64,000 nucleotides of DNA from Haliotis asinina (lineage: Eukaryota; Mollusca; Gastropoda; Lepetellida; Haliotidae): NCBI RefSeq assembly GCF_037392515.1, contig NC_090291.1, positions 31,562,501 through 31,626,500 of the forward strand, given 5' to 3'. A program made the position numbers and the translations under genes. Below, piece by piece: positions 1-11,434 of the stretch; the first letter of the stretch is position 1; each line of letters opens with the position of its first letter. Below the pieces are notes generated by a model, which was not told the origin of the DNA, did not search any database, and was given only the letters and a program-made list of their open reading frames with translations.

Positions 1-655
1 TATATATTTTGTTATGAAGTAATAGTTATTAATGGGTCACAACGTTTGGTGTTTTGAATAATAATTATGATTGGTCACATTTCGTATAATAGATGATCCG
101 CATTTTTTAAGATTTTGGTAGCAGGCTGTCCGGAAATTATCTGCGCTTGGTTTTCTATTTGTTACTTCCGGGAAACTGCTAGAGATTTCTACAGTGTTGG
201 CAATGATCGTATGTGCCCGAACTTTCGAGAAAGGACTGAATATATGGGCTAGTTGCCGTGTTGAGATGGGGGACACAATCTGGAGTATACACATCATCGC
301 CAACAAATCCGTCAACGCTTGATCTTCCTAGCCGCCGTCAGACCTCTCGCTGTGTTACAATCTGCATAACTGTTTCTCTCTCGCACTAAGACTTTGGTGA
401 GTTTGCTGTATTATATTTTGTGACACATTGCCTTAGATTTTGTTTCATTTGTATTGTATTTGAAATCACTATTGTAAAATTGACTTGCGACCTTGTATAA
501 CTTGCTCTCTTTACCAAATAATACCAAATTTCAATGTTTATTGACTTGTCTTTGTTCTGTTTTGCTGGTTCATAGGGGGTTTCTTACATCGTTTCTTAAT
601 CGTAACAGATCCCTCAAGGCCTCTACTGCAGGAGTTTGCTGAGGTTCAAACCTAG
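1..655. other. No gene or repeat recognised
   Basis: AT-rich sequence. The short minus-strand frame at 37-315 has no supporting signal. Confidence 0.4.
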
Positions 656-773
656 GAGTGGTTAGGTAGCCCAGTGTGTTAATGCGTTTGACTCTCATTT
701 CTGGTGGTCCCGTCTTGATATATTGGAACATTAGTACGAGCGGCGTAAAACTAAACACTCACTCGAACCAAGG
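656..773 (+). mobile_element. SINE family A, internally deleted
   Basis: Head gtggttaggtagcccagtgt, then body tctggtggtcccgtcttgat and the tail; the B-box region is missing. Confidence 0.65.
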
Positions 774-803
774 TGATTCACGAGTGGATGCGTCGACTAA
801 GGT
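737..803. repeat. 67-bp segment shared with 4117-4183
   Basis: It runs from cgagcggcgtaaaactaaac through gtcgactaaggt and differs at one base from 4117-4183. It combines a SINE-A tail with the same non-SINE flank. Confidence 0.88.
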
Positions 804-1009
804 CCCACAATCTGTTTCACAGATATTGCCGCCCATTTGACAATCCGTATTGATCATCGTACAAATAAGCTCATTTCACCCGGTTCTATTTTCATAATTG
901 CTCACGCATTATGTCACCAACGCTAAAAACGATATCTGTTGAGGGAGTGGTGCGTTCTGTGATCCAACTGCAATTTGAATTTGGTGGTCGTGTTAGTCAT
1001 GTCTGAAAA

Positions 1010-1150
1010 CATGAGCAACTGATTTTGTAATAGAATGAGGACCTGATAAGCCAGTGATTGGCATCATGATCTGAGCAGGTGGCTTACGAAAGTGATCATC
1101 ACCACCCGACCCTGTTAGTCGCCTCTTTCGAAGACCGAATTCTTACCCGG
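1010..1150 (-). mobile_element. SINE family B, diverged partial
   Basis: It has gataagccagtgattggcat, accacccgaccctgttagtc and gcctctttcgaa. Confidence 0.55.
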
Positions 1151-1153
1151 TTC

Positions 1154-1305
1154 TGAGTGAGGTTTTACGCCATTTATGAATGTTTCAGCGTTATCATGGC
1201 GGGGGACAAGAGAAACGGGCTTCACATTGTACCCATGTGGGGAGTCGAACCCAGGTCTTCGGCACGACGAGCGAACGCTTTAACCACTAGCCTATTTCAG
1301 GGCTC
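1154..1305 (-). mobile_element. SINE family A
   Basis: gagtgaggttttacgcc tail, gtacccatgtggggagtcga with the B-box complement, and aacgctttaaccactagcct. Confidence 0.75.
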
Positions 1306-1584
1306 TCATCAAGAGGGATTGCAAATACATATTTAATAGTTACTCATGCATTTTATTCCCGTTTCCGATGATCTAACCACGTGTTCGGTCAAGTACCGTA
1401 TACAATATAGGATCATGTGAACAATGCGTCACGGAGCCATGTTGTTTTCGACCGGAAGTGCCGTATAGAGGCAGATATTCATTGTCATTATCTCACTTGA
1501 GTCACGGCCCAGTACCATTGTATACAGAACACACGTGCATATCACATTTGTATTTCGTGTACTGTCAGCAATATTTTTTACAGC

Positions 1585-2059
1585 GTTCCAAACTGCCTGT
1601 TCGAGTTACATGAGTGGCTGATTAGGACTGCTTTGAATAATCTGAAAGCCTATCACGATTTCCAAGTGAATGTTCTGAGCACACAGGTTCATGAGTTCAT
1701 GTGAGGCTTCTCCACAGTATCGCCGGAACTGAGTCTCAACTTCCACCGCTTCCGGTTACTCTTCAGTTGAGAAAACCACAAAGAGGCCATTGAAAGATAT
1801 CGTGAATGTTACATGGAGATACGTCGAGCTGAGTGGGCCCCCGAGTGAAATACAAGGTGAACCTTGTGGTATCAATTGCGCGTATGAGCAAATACTCAGA
1901 CATGAAGTGGCCCGTGTCTGTGATGCTGATGACTTTGAGATGCATGCAGAGTGCGTGAACAGATCCGAACTAGAATCCGCGGTAGAATCTGTGGCAAAGG
2001 TTTTACACGTATTAGGAAACAACTTTGATGGTGTGGTTTGTGATAAACATAAGTAGAGT
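1585..2059 (+). other. Coding-like segment, possible exon(s) or gene fragment of unknown function
   Basis: I do not recognise this sequence. Frame 1585-1701 reads as ordinary protein (starts VPNCLFELHEWLIRTALNNL) after a good acceptor-like site, tttttacag at 1575-1583, and ends at TGA 1702. A second frame is open from 1733 to TAG at 2054-2056, containing VNVTWRYVELSGPPSE and RSELESAVESVAKVLHVLGN. A pyrimidine-rich acceptor-like site ends at 1766 (ttactcttcag). Candidate donors after 1688 or 1700 do not join the two frames cleanly with that acceptor, so this may be two exons with an unusual intron or a decayed gene. It is followed by GA-rich simple sequence. The acidic, low-bias composition differs from the repeats around it. 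Confidence 0.35.
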
Positions 2060-2110
2060 TTATGATAAACATGAACTGCAATGCTTTATGATAAACAGTG
2101 TTGTCACACT

Positions 2111-2375
2111 AAAGAGAGAGGGAGAGAGAGAGAAGTGGCTGTGAAGAAGGGAGAGAAGGGGATATGTGTGTGTGTGAAGAGAAGGGGTAAATGTGTGTGA
2201 AGAGAAGGAGTATGTGTGTGTGAAGAGAAGGGGGACTGACGAGGGAGGGTTGGTGCAGGGAGAGAAGGGTGTTTTGGCATGAGGGTGTTGGGTAATCCTG
2301 AGAGGAAGAGAGAGGTGGAGTTGTGGAGAAGGGTGATTGTGGAATGATAATGAGTGACGTGGGAAGGTGAGGTAA
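2111..2375. repeat. Purine-rich (GA/GT) low-complexity tract
   Basis: The plus strand is almost pyrimidine-free for long stretches, with recurring tgtgtgtgaagagaaggg words. It follows the coding-like segment that ends at 2,059. Confidence 0.85.
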
Positions 2376-2435
2376 GATGGTGTCGTGCGTGTCTGTCTCA
2401 GAAATACATCAGAAAGTACACACGCTTCCCCTTTT

Positions 2436-2439
<4 letters not shown>

Positions 2440-2484
<45 letters not shown>

Positions 2485-2485
2485 C
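2440..2485. repeat. (GAT)n(GGT)n microsatellite
   Basis: About 11 gat followed by ggt triplets, ending exactly where the MITE-like copy at 2,486 begins. Confidence 0.9.
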
Positions 2486-2676
2486 AGTCTGTCGTACAGA
2501 CCCTGAAGTATATATATCCAAGAAAGCCCACGCAAGTGTAGAAAATGTGGCAAGTCTAGATTTCTATAGCTTCTGAAAATGTAGAAAGTTTTAGGGCTCC
2601 ATCCATTTCATTACATTATTTTTTTTTACTATGAACGTTTTTCAGTATGTTCATTTCAGAGACTAGCTGTTAGTCT
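2486..2676 (-). mobile_element. MITE-like family, copy 3, inside a microsatellite
   Basis: The reverse complement matches 9981-10175 along nearly its whole length. Both flanks are ggt/gat triplet repeats, so it inserted in, or seeded, that array. Confidence 0.7.
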
Positions 2677-2743
2677 AGTGGTGGTGGTGGTGATGATGAT
2701 GATGATGATGATGATGATTATGAAGGTGGTGGTGGTGGTGGTG

Positions 2744-2820
<77 letters not shown>
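2677..2820. repeat. (GGT)n(GAT)n(GGT)n(TA)n(GT)27 compound microsatellite
   Basis: It starts directly after the MITE-like copy and ends in about 27 GT units that replace the head of the next family A SINE. Confidence 0.93.
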
Positions 2821-2821
<1 letters not shown>

Positions 2822-2822
<1 letters not shown>

Positions 2823-2968
2823 TACTCGTCAAGCTCACGCCGAAGAGCCGGGTTCGATTCCCAACATGGGTAAAATGTGTGAAGTGTGTGAAGCCCATTT
2901 CTGCTGCCCCCGCCTTGATATTGCTGAAATACTGCTAAAGCGGCGTAAAACCATACTCACTCACTCGT
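2822..2968 (+). mobile_element. SINE family A lacking its 5' end
   Basis: It starts directly after (GT)n with actcgtcaagctcacgccga. The B box is gggttcgattcc, and the tail is gcggcgtaaaaccatactca. Confidence 0.8.
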
Positions 2969-3462
2969 TGAATGCGACATAAAATCACACTCACTCATCT
3001 CCGTTGCCCACAGTTCATCTTCACACATGCCAACACTTGACAACATGACACCAACGACAAACACGTCATACATCGTCTATAGTTACCGGTAATCAATTGC
3101 CTCTGGAAGACAAAGCAAATCGTCTCCTGTTGTCTGTTTCATTACTGTCACAGTGACATGTGAATCACACATCCCCTACTTATTACTGCGGCAGATTGCA
3201 ACAGAGTCACCAGGAAATGCACGACCTCTACGCGGTTCACAGTTCATGGCGGTGAACGTCAAGTTTCTCCTTGCACGTTGTCAAGGACGACCGAAAGCCA
3301 ACAGGGAGGACATGAAGCTATCTCACATCCATCAACCTGATACAACGCCTCCGGCTAAAACATGTAACCATCTTCAGGTCAAACACGTGTTTGATATACA
3401 ATGATTTCCACATTCCTGGGACCTAAGTGTTTACCCGGAGTTCACCAACAAAGGGTAGCCAA

Positions 3463-3627
3463 AGAGTGAGTGAGTATGGTTTTACGCCGCTTGTAGCAGT
3501 ATTCCAGCATTATCACGACATGGTCAGCAGATATGGGCTTCACACGCTGTGCCCATGTAGGGAATCGAACCCGGGTCTGCAGCGTGACGATCGAACGCCT
3601 CAACCACCCGGCTTCCCCGCCGACCCA
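3463..3627 (-). mobile_element. SINE family A
   Basis: gagtgagtatggttttacgc tail, agggaatcgaacccgggtct B-box complement, and a head ending in ggcttccccgccgaccc. Confidence 0.8.
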
Positions 3628-3732
3628 AAGGGTAACTCTAACGACAGTTCCCGGAATATAACGCTCGCCAAAGAGAAGTTAATGAGTGATTGGTTGGTTG
3701 CTTGTTGAAAATAGGGGTTTGAAAATCGGGAG

Positions 3733-3945
3733 GTGGCGAGTGAGTGAATGTAGTTTTACACCACGTTCGGTAACATTCCAGCAATATGGCGGCGGTCTGT
3801 AAATAAAAGAGTCTGGGCCAGATAATCCACTGATCAACAGCGTCATCGAACTACGTTGTTGGGAACCAATGACGCGTGTCAAACGAGACAGTGAGTCTGA
3901 CCACCCGATCCCGTTAGTCGTCTCTTACGACACGCATGGGTAGAT
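3733..3945 (-). mobile_element. SINE family B
   Basis: It has cagcaatatggcggcggtct, gataatccactgatcaacag and accacccgatcccgttagtc. Confidence 0.8.
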
Positions 3946-3950
3946 GGGTA

Positions 3951-4105
3951 AGTGAGTGAGTGAGTGAGTGAGTTAGGTTTAGCACCGGTTTGAACTGTTT
4001 TCACCTCACTTTATTGTGGAATATGGGGAGATAGCAGTCTAGTGATTGATCCAGTTTGGATTATACGAGTCCGACAACCCGACCTACAAGTACTAGTTGC
4101 TGAGA
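3951..4105 (-). mobile_element. SINE family B, strongly diverged
   Basis: (gagt)n start, then gcagtctagtgattgatcca and gtccgacaacccgacc; adjacent to the copy ending at 3,945. Confidence 0.4.
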
Positions 4106-4116
4106 ACCAATAAAAG

Positions 4117-4183
4117 CGAGCGGCGTAAAACTAAACACTCACTCGAACCAAGGTGATTCACGAGTGGATCCGTCGACTAAGGT
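4117..4183. repeat. Second copy of the 67-bp segment at 737-803
   Basis: One mismatch to the first copy. The shared flank beyond the SINE tail means that this arose by duplication, not by two SINE insertions. Confidence 0.88.
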
Positions 4184-4189
4184 GATACA

Positions 4190-4798
4190 GCTTTCTCACT
4201 TGGCGAAGAAACAACCCACCCGTACAACCATCACCACCCCCACCCCCTAACCTCACCCCCACTGACAGGTTTAATGAAATAGATTGTGTCGGTTCTGTGC
4301 CTCTGAATGCGATGACATTGCTCAGCACCAACATCTTTGCTGTGACAGTTTCATGCAGCAGACAAATGCGTTATTGAGTGGTCATTTGTCGGACACCTAC
4401 ATTTAACTCGGCTAGTGATGACGTCAGCATACCTCGGTGCCGTAACAGATGGGGTTCGGGAGAAGACGCTTGACAGCTGGGCAACATTCACGAGTATCGT
4501 GGCTGGCCATTGTTAGCTCATGGAATTTGACATCTACATTGTATCTGTAAAATATGTCACACGGTGTGTCAATACAATTCTGCATATCTGACACCATTAC
4601 TATATACCAAGTTCCATACTGACATAGTCACACGCAACGTATAAAAATATATGTGTATTTATTTTACAAGTATTATGTTCTGTCAGAATGTGGCCACTGT
4701 CAAAACGAGGAAATAATGAAAGGGAAATTAGCAGTATGCACAAACATAAATGTAAGTTGTAGGATAAAGGCACATACACGCGCACGCACACACACACA

Positions 4799-4833
<35 letters not shown>

Positions 4834-5130
4834 GCGCGCGCGCACCACTGCCTCTACCCTCTAGACGATCGACGGGTAATGTATTTCACGATGTTGTGAA
4901 TCAATAAATAACAATAAATGGCAACTTTATCGCAACAATGTTTTAAATTCGTTAATGATCTGTCAATATCTTGTTTCTACTTAACATGAACATTTGACGC
5001 TACTATATGGTACACACGCACACGCACAGAGAGTGGAACTGTGATTGTTTCATTCCCCATTATACACACGACATGCATGCTAAATGAGTTCAGCCCCCTT
5101 GACACGGACACTCTCACATATCTGTGAAGA
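4190..5130. other. Non-coding apart from one microsatellite
   Basis: I see no splice-bounded frame. The microsatellite at 4,776-4,845 explains the R/T-rich frames there. Confidence 0.4.
4776..4845. repeat. (CA)n(CGCA)n(CG)n microsatellite
   Basis: Alternating purine-pyrimidine throughout, ending in cgcgcgcgcg, so it could form Z-DNA. Confidence 0.92.
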
Positions 5131-5132
5131 TC

Positions 5133-5330
5133 TTATATCCAATGCTTGTCGTAAGAGATGACTAACGGGAGGTCGGGCTCGATGATTTGGTGGACACATG
5201 TCACCGAATCCCAGTTGCATAGAACGATGCTCGTGCTGTTGATCACTAGATTGTCTTTTCCGGATTCGATTATTTACAGTCTGCAACCATATGGCTGGAA
5301 TATTGCGACATGCCAGTAAATTCACTCCTA
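5133..5330 (+). mobile_element. SINE family B
   Basis: It has cttgtcgtaagagatgacta, tggacacatgtcaccgaatc and ccatatggctggaatattgc. Confidence 0.75.
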
Positions 5331-5913
5331 GCCCTGGGCATGCATTGTAACAGCCTGGGCAAGAATAAAGAGAAAACAGCACCTTAAATATTAGAAGCGA
5401 GAAATGTTTTATGATGAAATATTGCATGCGCTATAATTTTATGCTTTCCTTAACAGCATGAAATTACACAGTAAATGTTCTGTGACCTAGCTGTCACAGC
5501 TGTTGCTTTGGAAATCGATGCACGAACCCGTCATGTGATGTAAGCAGATGATGAAAGGTCATAGGTTGCGGACCTGTAAATCTGTAGTGATATTGATCCT
5601 TCGTGTCACGTGCACATCGATCTTCGGTACAATGTGCAAGGCTGGTGTTGCATTTCATGTACTAAAGGAGGTGAGACATGTTGTCTTGTAGTACAATGAT
5701 AGCACTCTGTGTGTAAGCAGAGTTTGATGCCTATCTATGCATATACATACCATTTAGAAAGTGAGCTTAATGTATAATAATTACATATGTAAGATTTAGG
5801 ATTACACTTTCATAGTAAAGTACAGATTCTTGCGTTTTTGTTATGTTGAGTCCGATTAGCCGCCTAATCCGCTCAGCAACGCGTGGAAGTCGCGATGGCG
5901 TCTGACAAAGGTG

Positions 5914-6205
5914 TAGACTAATGATTTGTCTCTCAATATATAATTTTCATTGTAACAAACCTATTTAAATTGAAAAGAAGCCCAAGGCCTGCCAGAGATT
6001 CAGAACCTGGGGAATCTAGATTTGCCTTATTTAGGGCCCTAATTAGCACTGCAAGGGGGGCTACGCTGTAGGGAAGATAATGTGGTTCAGGGACTGTGAG
6101 ACAGACTCTAAAAAAATAGATAGAATCTGTATTTTCTAAAAAAGTATAATTCCAAATATCACATATATTATTAAACATTAAAAAACTTTCTAAATGGTAT
6201 TGTGT
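5914..6205 (+). mobile_element. MITE-like family, copy 5, with extra 3' part
   Basis: The family core ends at about 6,112 (gggactgtgagacagactc). The sequence to 6,205 (cagaatctgt, aaactttctaaatggtattg) recurs at 36,420-36,507, so some copies are longer. Confidence 0.55.
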
Positions 6206-6289
6206 TTTGAGAATCGCTTTATGTTTGTTTTGTTTACTTGTTTGCTTTTTGTTTTGTTGTTTTTTTATGTTTTGGTTTGTTTATGTGTT

Positions 6290-6640
6290 GTTTATCGCCA
6301 TACTCAGCAATATTCAAATATATGACAGTATGTAAATAATCGAATATGGACCACACAATCTGCAGTGGGATACGATGACGTGCCAATCAAGTCTCAGATC
6401 CCCAACGCCATTAAACACCGATATTTCCACAATTTAATGAAACAGAGACTGTCTTTAATGCCTCTGACATTATGCCATTGTGATTACCATTATGAGTATT
6501 GATCTATGCAACTGGGATACGATGACATGTGCCAACCAAGTCAACGAGCCTGACCACCCGATCCCGTTTGTCGCCTCTTACGTCAAGCATTGGTAACTGA
6601 ACACCCATTCTAACCCGGATCTTCACGAATATGATTAGAC
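6290..6640 (-). mobile_element. SINE family B, two parts around ~85 bp of other sequence
   Basis: The tail side is 6290-6395 (ctcagcaatattcaaatata, gggatacgatgacgtgcc) and the head side is 6480-6640 (actgggatacgatgacatgt, cctgaccacccgatcccgtt, ctaacccggatcttcacg). The spacer is not family B. Confidence 0.65.
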
Positions 6641-7247
6641 TAAGTATTTTATATTTATTTCTTTAACACATGCATTATACCGGAATCTGGAATCATGTTA
6701 GTTGAGCTTTCTTGTTTTATATACCCCCGTATGTCGAAAAATGTCTTCCGTTCCAATCTCTTGAAATCAGCCGGATTGTTGCTTTTGTCGTAGCTCCAGC
6801 GCTACGTCGAATTGATAGGTGTCCAGGCTGTCAGTGTCCTGTTTATCGAGATGCAAGGGTTTTACAGTAAGAGTGCATATATTATCATCTGCAAAACACA
6901 CGCACATTTCACTGACAGTTACTGTCCTGAAATAAAACCAGAGCTATTTTCTATACTGCACTGACGGGACATTCACTGGCCAGTTATCAAATCACAATTA
7001 CGTTACCACCGTCAGTTATGTTATCACTGTCAGTAATATGACAGTTGACTGACACGCCCTGATACTTATCATATCTGTTGTTGTTCAGCGAGCACCTGTC
7101 ATAAGCTGGGCTGTCTATATGTGTCGACAGCATCTGATATTGATTACTTGGAGATATGTAAATGTCACTGGCGGTAATCATTTGTGGCTTACATGCTGTT
7201 TACTGATATGAACATGTCCGCTACCAACAAGGACGAATTTAGGCTAA

Positions 7248-7432
7248 CGCGGAGTCTCTGAATAGATAATTTTGATTGTAAAAAACCAACCGAATTAAAT
7301 TGAAAAGGAGACCTAGTAAGGTCAGAGATTCAGAACCTGACGAAATCTAGACTTGCTTCATTTAGGGCTTTAGTCTTGTAGGGAGGGCTAGGCAGTAATA
7401 ATAATGAGCTTCAGGCACTGTTAGACAGTCTA
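7248..7432 (+). mobile_element. MITE-like family, copy 4
   Basis: agtctctgaatagataattt to cactgttagacagtctag, with the gaaatctagacttgc marker in the middle. Confidence 0.6.
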
Positions 7433-7675
7433 GGACGAGTCGAGCATTTTCCTTTCGAAAAGCGTGGGGTGGGGGACTCTGCGATATCGAAATACATGGA
7501 CGTTGGATGCGGCTTAAAACAACAATCGCTCCACCAGTCTGTAACCTTATTGGCAATAGTTTAACTAATGTAGCAAAAGGATTGTCAACAATGTTTAAAA
7601 CTTGAAAAATGCACACAATATGTCAATGCCAAACTACACGCTCCCCCGCCCATTCCAACACACCATCTGTGACTA

Positions 7676-7895
7676 GAATCAGTCTTCAGCAACCCATGCA
7701 TGTCACAAGAGGCGACTTACAGGACCGGATGGTCAGACTTGCTGACTTGGTGGACATAAGTCATTGTAACCCATCGCGTAGATGGAAGACCGTGCTCTTC
7801 GGTACTGGATTACCTGGTCCAAGTTTGATTACAGACGCCACCATATATATATACCAGTAGCTTGGATATTTCTGAGTGTTGTGTTAAACAACCAT
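7676..7895 (+). mobile_element. SINE family B
   Basis: agtcttcagcaacccatgca, gtcacaagaggcgacttaca and ggattacctggtccaagttt; the tail ends gttgtgttaaacaaccatc. Confidence 0.65.
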
Positions 7896-8749
7896 CAAAT
7901 AAACAAAACAAACTGTCAAAAGAACGCGAGCGCCCGCACGCACACACACATTGCGCCAGCAATAATTCCACAAAATATTTTGCAGATCGTATAAATAGCT
8001 ACATCTAAGGAAATTTGATTGTTAGGAAAATTCACCCCTTCTGAAATGTGATTGTGTAATAAGAAATGTCCACGTGTCTCGACTAAGCTTCCTTAATGTT
8101 TTGCCCCTTCAACAGCAATAACAGGTTCCTCAGGCCTGTAACCAAACGTACATATACAAAGGCTTAACCCAGTCTAGCACGAACTTGTCACACGACAGGC
8201 TGCTGATCGCGGCGTTTAATCAATGAACTGTCCACTCCTCGTCTATCTGCCTAGAGTCCAAAGTCCACTGTCCGGTAAATGACCTTACACTTTCAGTGCA
8301 TGGCAACGCTTGGTTTCATTCCTGGAGTTCGACGGAAGGTTTCACGAGGTCGTTTCATCAGGGTGTTTTTCTCACCACCCCTGTTGAGGGCGATATCCTT
8401 AGAGGGTCATTATACTGTACTAAACCAGTAAAAGTGACATAGATTTCTCAGTTGTTTCCGGTTTTCCAATACATGCAACACTATTTTATGCAATATTCTG
8501 CTTGAGACTTCACTACAAATTGATTCATGAGTGTTTCAGTTTACACGTGGTAAAATATGCTGTTCGATGTTTTCGAGCACGATTGTATGGCTATCTAACA
8601 TAGGGCAATTATTATATGAAAACAGCTATACAAATTTACTATGCTTGAATGAAAACCGATAAAAGTATCATCAAAGATAGAAAGTATCAGATAGACCTGT
8701 TAACAGTATCATGAATGATGGAGAGTACCGTATGGATATTGCAAAACAG

Positions 8750-9260
8750 GAGGAGATATTTACGAGATAAAGGGACGCTCAATTGCAACATGTTCCTGAT
8801 AGGAGGAAATGTTCAGATTCAAGATAGCCCCGACACAGGCGGACGCTCAGATTCATAGAGCTTCCAAAATAACGATATCTTCAGATAGAACGTGTTTTGT
8901 TCACGACATGACAAGATGCTCAGATGGACCATGTTCTATTTACGCCATGATGAGACGCGCGGATAGAATGTGTTATGATTACACAACATGGTGATATGCT
9001 CAGATAGACAATTTTATTGACAACATGGTAACATGTTCAAATAGAATGTGTTTTCTTTATGACATGATGTGATGCTCAGATAGAACGTGTTTCCTTTATG
9101 GCATGGTAAGATCCTCAGAACAGACCATGTTTTCTTTACGACCTGATGAGATGTTCAGATAGAACGTGTCTTCTTTACGACATGACGAAATGCTCAGAAA
9201 CAAGATATTCCAAACATGAGGAGATATTCAAATACATGTTCCGAACACGAGGAACAAGGA
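8750..9260. repeat. Diverged minisatellite, unit about 39 bp
   Basis: The motif cagatagaacgtgttttctt followed by tacgacatgatgagatgct recurs roughly ten times with indels; weaker copies extend left to about 8,650. A short open frame at 8809-8994 is within the array and is not a gene. Confidence 0.75.
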
Positions 9261-9837
9261 ATTTTATCAGAGTTGCACAAGTCTATAAGGTAAAAAATTG
9301 ATAGATTAAATGATAATTTCTAACAGAATATAAATACATCACTCAAACCTGGCGTCAGTCCCTTTATCTAGTTTTGCCTCTTTAAATGATAGAAAAACTT
9401 TACGTCTATAGGCATAAAATTCAGTACAGTTTTGGAGCTAGACTATTTTTATGTGTGCCTGAAATATGTCACTTCTTTCATGGCTATAGCCTCTAATCCA
9501 TTGTTCTTAAGTTGAAAGGTACATCTGGGTGGAAACAACACAATTATCGTATCAATTCGTCTTGGTGTGAACTAATTAACTCTGCGAGGTCATCGTCAGT
9601 TCAAGCGTCTGGCCAGGGATGCAGGCATCGGCTCTGATGTTGATGATGATGAAGATAGCGGCAGGTCAAGTCGACATCCGCAACACGGGCCCATCTGTGG
9701 CTGTGAACTTAACATATACTCGACACGGGCTCGTGTTCACTATCATTGGGCCATAAAGTGGTTGCACATCCATCAGCACATTCACAACTGGCGAACCGAG
9801 TAAAAGACAAGTACATACATATATACATGAAAAAGCA

Positions 9838-9955
9838 GCCCTGAGGCATTCTTCATTTTCAGACACTAGACTTGCCACATAATCTAGACTTGTGTGAGCT
9901 GTCCTGGATATGTTTGTTACAGAGTCCGTGTGGCAGACTAATCCTGATATCGCTT
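9838..9955 (+). mobile_element. MITE-like family, partial copy
   Basis: It has gccctgaggcattcttcatt, ctagacttgcc and gtccgtgtggcagact, matching the right part of the copy at 9981-10175 that follows it. Confidence 0.5.
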
Positions 9956-9980
9956 TCTTTCAATTCTTTATTCCGGTAGT

Positions 9981-10175
9981 TAGACTAACAGCTAGTCTCT
10001 GAAATGAACATAGTTTCATGAAAAAAACCCGTTCATAGTGAAAAAATAATATAATGAAATGGAGCCCTGAGACTTTCTTTATTATCAGAAGATAAGGAAA
10101 TCTAGACTTGCCACATTTTCTAGACTTGCGTGGGCTTTCTTGGATATATATACTTCAGGGTCTGTACGACAGACT
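9981..10175 (+). mobile_element. MITE-like family, copy 2
   Basis: agactaacagctagtctctg to gtctgtacgacagact, closely similar to the copy at 2486-2676 in opposite orientation. Confidence 0.7.
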
Positions 10176-10211
10176 ATCCGGTAGTGTAGGCCATCGGCCC
10201 TAGACAGGAAG

Positions 10212-10345
10212 TGTTGGAGTTGCCGAGTTGTTAAGGCGGTCTCTTGCCACGCCGAATACAACGCGTGAAGCCGTGGCATCCCTTGTCGTGATATTGCTGG
10301 AATGTTGCTAAAAGCGACATAGAAATAAACCCACGCACTCACTCG
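10212..10345 (+). mobile_element. SINE family A, diverged
   Basis: Head gttggagttgccgagttgtt aaggcggtc, body cccttgtcgtgatattgctg, tail ending cgcactcactcgg; the B box is lost. Confidence 0.65.
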
Positions 10346-10349
10346 GCCC

Positions 10350-11255
10350 AAAACGACATACACGTACGTGCACATGCTATAGACGGGCGTTAAGATTCAA
10401 TCAAGTGTTGACATTCAAGTTATTGTTCCGTGGGCTGACATTACATGACAAACATACATTGCTAGATTCTTAATTATGACACAATCAATGGTTGACGTAA
10501 GGATATGAAACTGAGATTTAGATTGAATGAGTGAGTGTTTGAAATGGGCATCCAAGAGAATGTTAGAAAACTGGCTGAAGCCAGATTCATACTGTCCTTT
10601 TCATAGTCAAGTATTCTGTATTAAATGCCCCGTTTACTGTGAATTTGGGGCATGGACACATTGAGTCGGATAAATGTTTATTTAACCCTGTCCCAGACAT
10701 CAGTATTTTGGGATGTTATTACCACTCCTTTGTTAACTACGATCCCAGCTTGACCAGCGAATCCTGATACGACGAAGGGAAGTAACTCTTAGTGACAAAT
10801 TATCGTGCCTTTGAGTTGATGAAGTACGCATGTTGATGGAAGCCCATCTTTCCTGTTTATACCACCGTCAAGTGCATGTCAAAGCAATATTGCATTAACA
10901 TGTGGCTCTAGGTCTGTAATTATTGCCTCTTGTGTAACATAATGTCACGACAAAAATGTTCTTTTGTCGGTCAATCACCTTTAACGTAAGAGTGAAATTA
11001 TTATTTTTCACAGCAATCACCACAATTTCAATTCTGTTTGGCACTGACACAATGTTGAAATTGTTTTTGTGAAGTGTTTTGTCAGTACAATGTCACATGT
11101 ACGAACGCTGGTATTCATTTTTTCCCCTAACATGTACGTTCCAGTTGAATGCAGTTTAATACAACATACCCTGCAGGAGTGCTGAAAATGTCACAACATG
11201 ACGAAAAAATGTGATATGTGCAACAGTCAACGAATCTGCATTCTCGGCAGCTTCA
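10350..11255. other. No feature recognised
   Basis: AT-rich, without long frames or repeat hallmarks. Confidence 0.4.
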
Positions 11256-11264
11256 TAGCTAATA

Positions 11265-11434
11265 GGGGCGGTGGAGTAGTCAATGGTTAAAGCGTTCGCT
11301 AGTCACACCGAAGATCTGGTTCGATCCCTACATATGGGTACAACGTGTGAATGTTATTTCTAATGTCCCTCGCTGTGATATTGTTGGAATATTGCTAAAA
11401 GCGGCTTAAAACTAAATTCACCCACTCACTCATT
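11265..11434 (+). mobile_element. SINE family A with target-site duplication
   Basis: ggggcggtggagtagtcaat starts the head and cccactcactcatt ends it. gctaata flanks both ends (11258-11264 and 11435-11441). Confidence 0.85.

Noticed and set aside
2656..2982. Frames of 70-86 codons with VCVCVC, THTHTH or MMMM runs
   Set aside because: They are translations of the compound microsatellite and of the SINE-A copy that follows.
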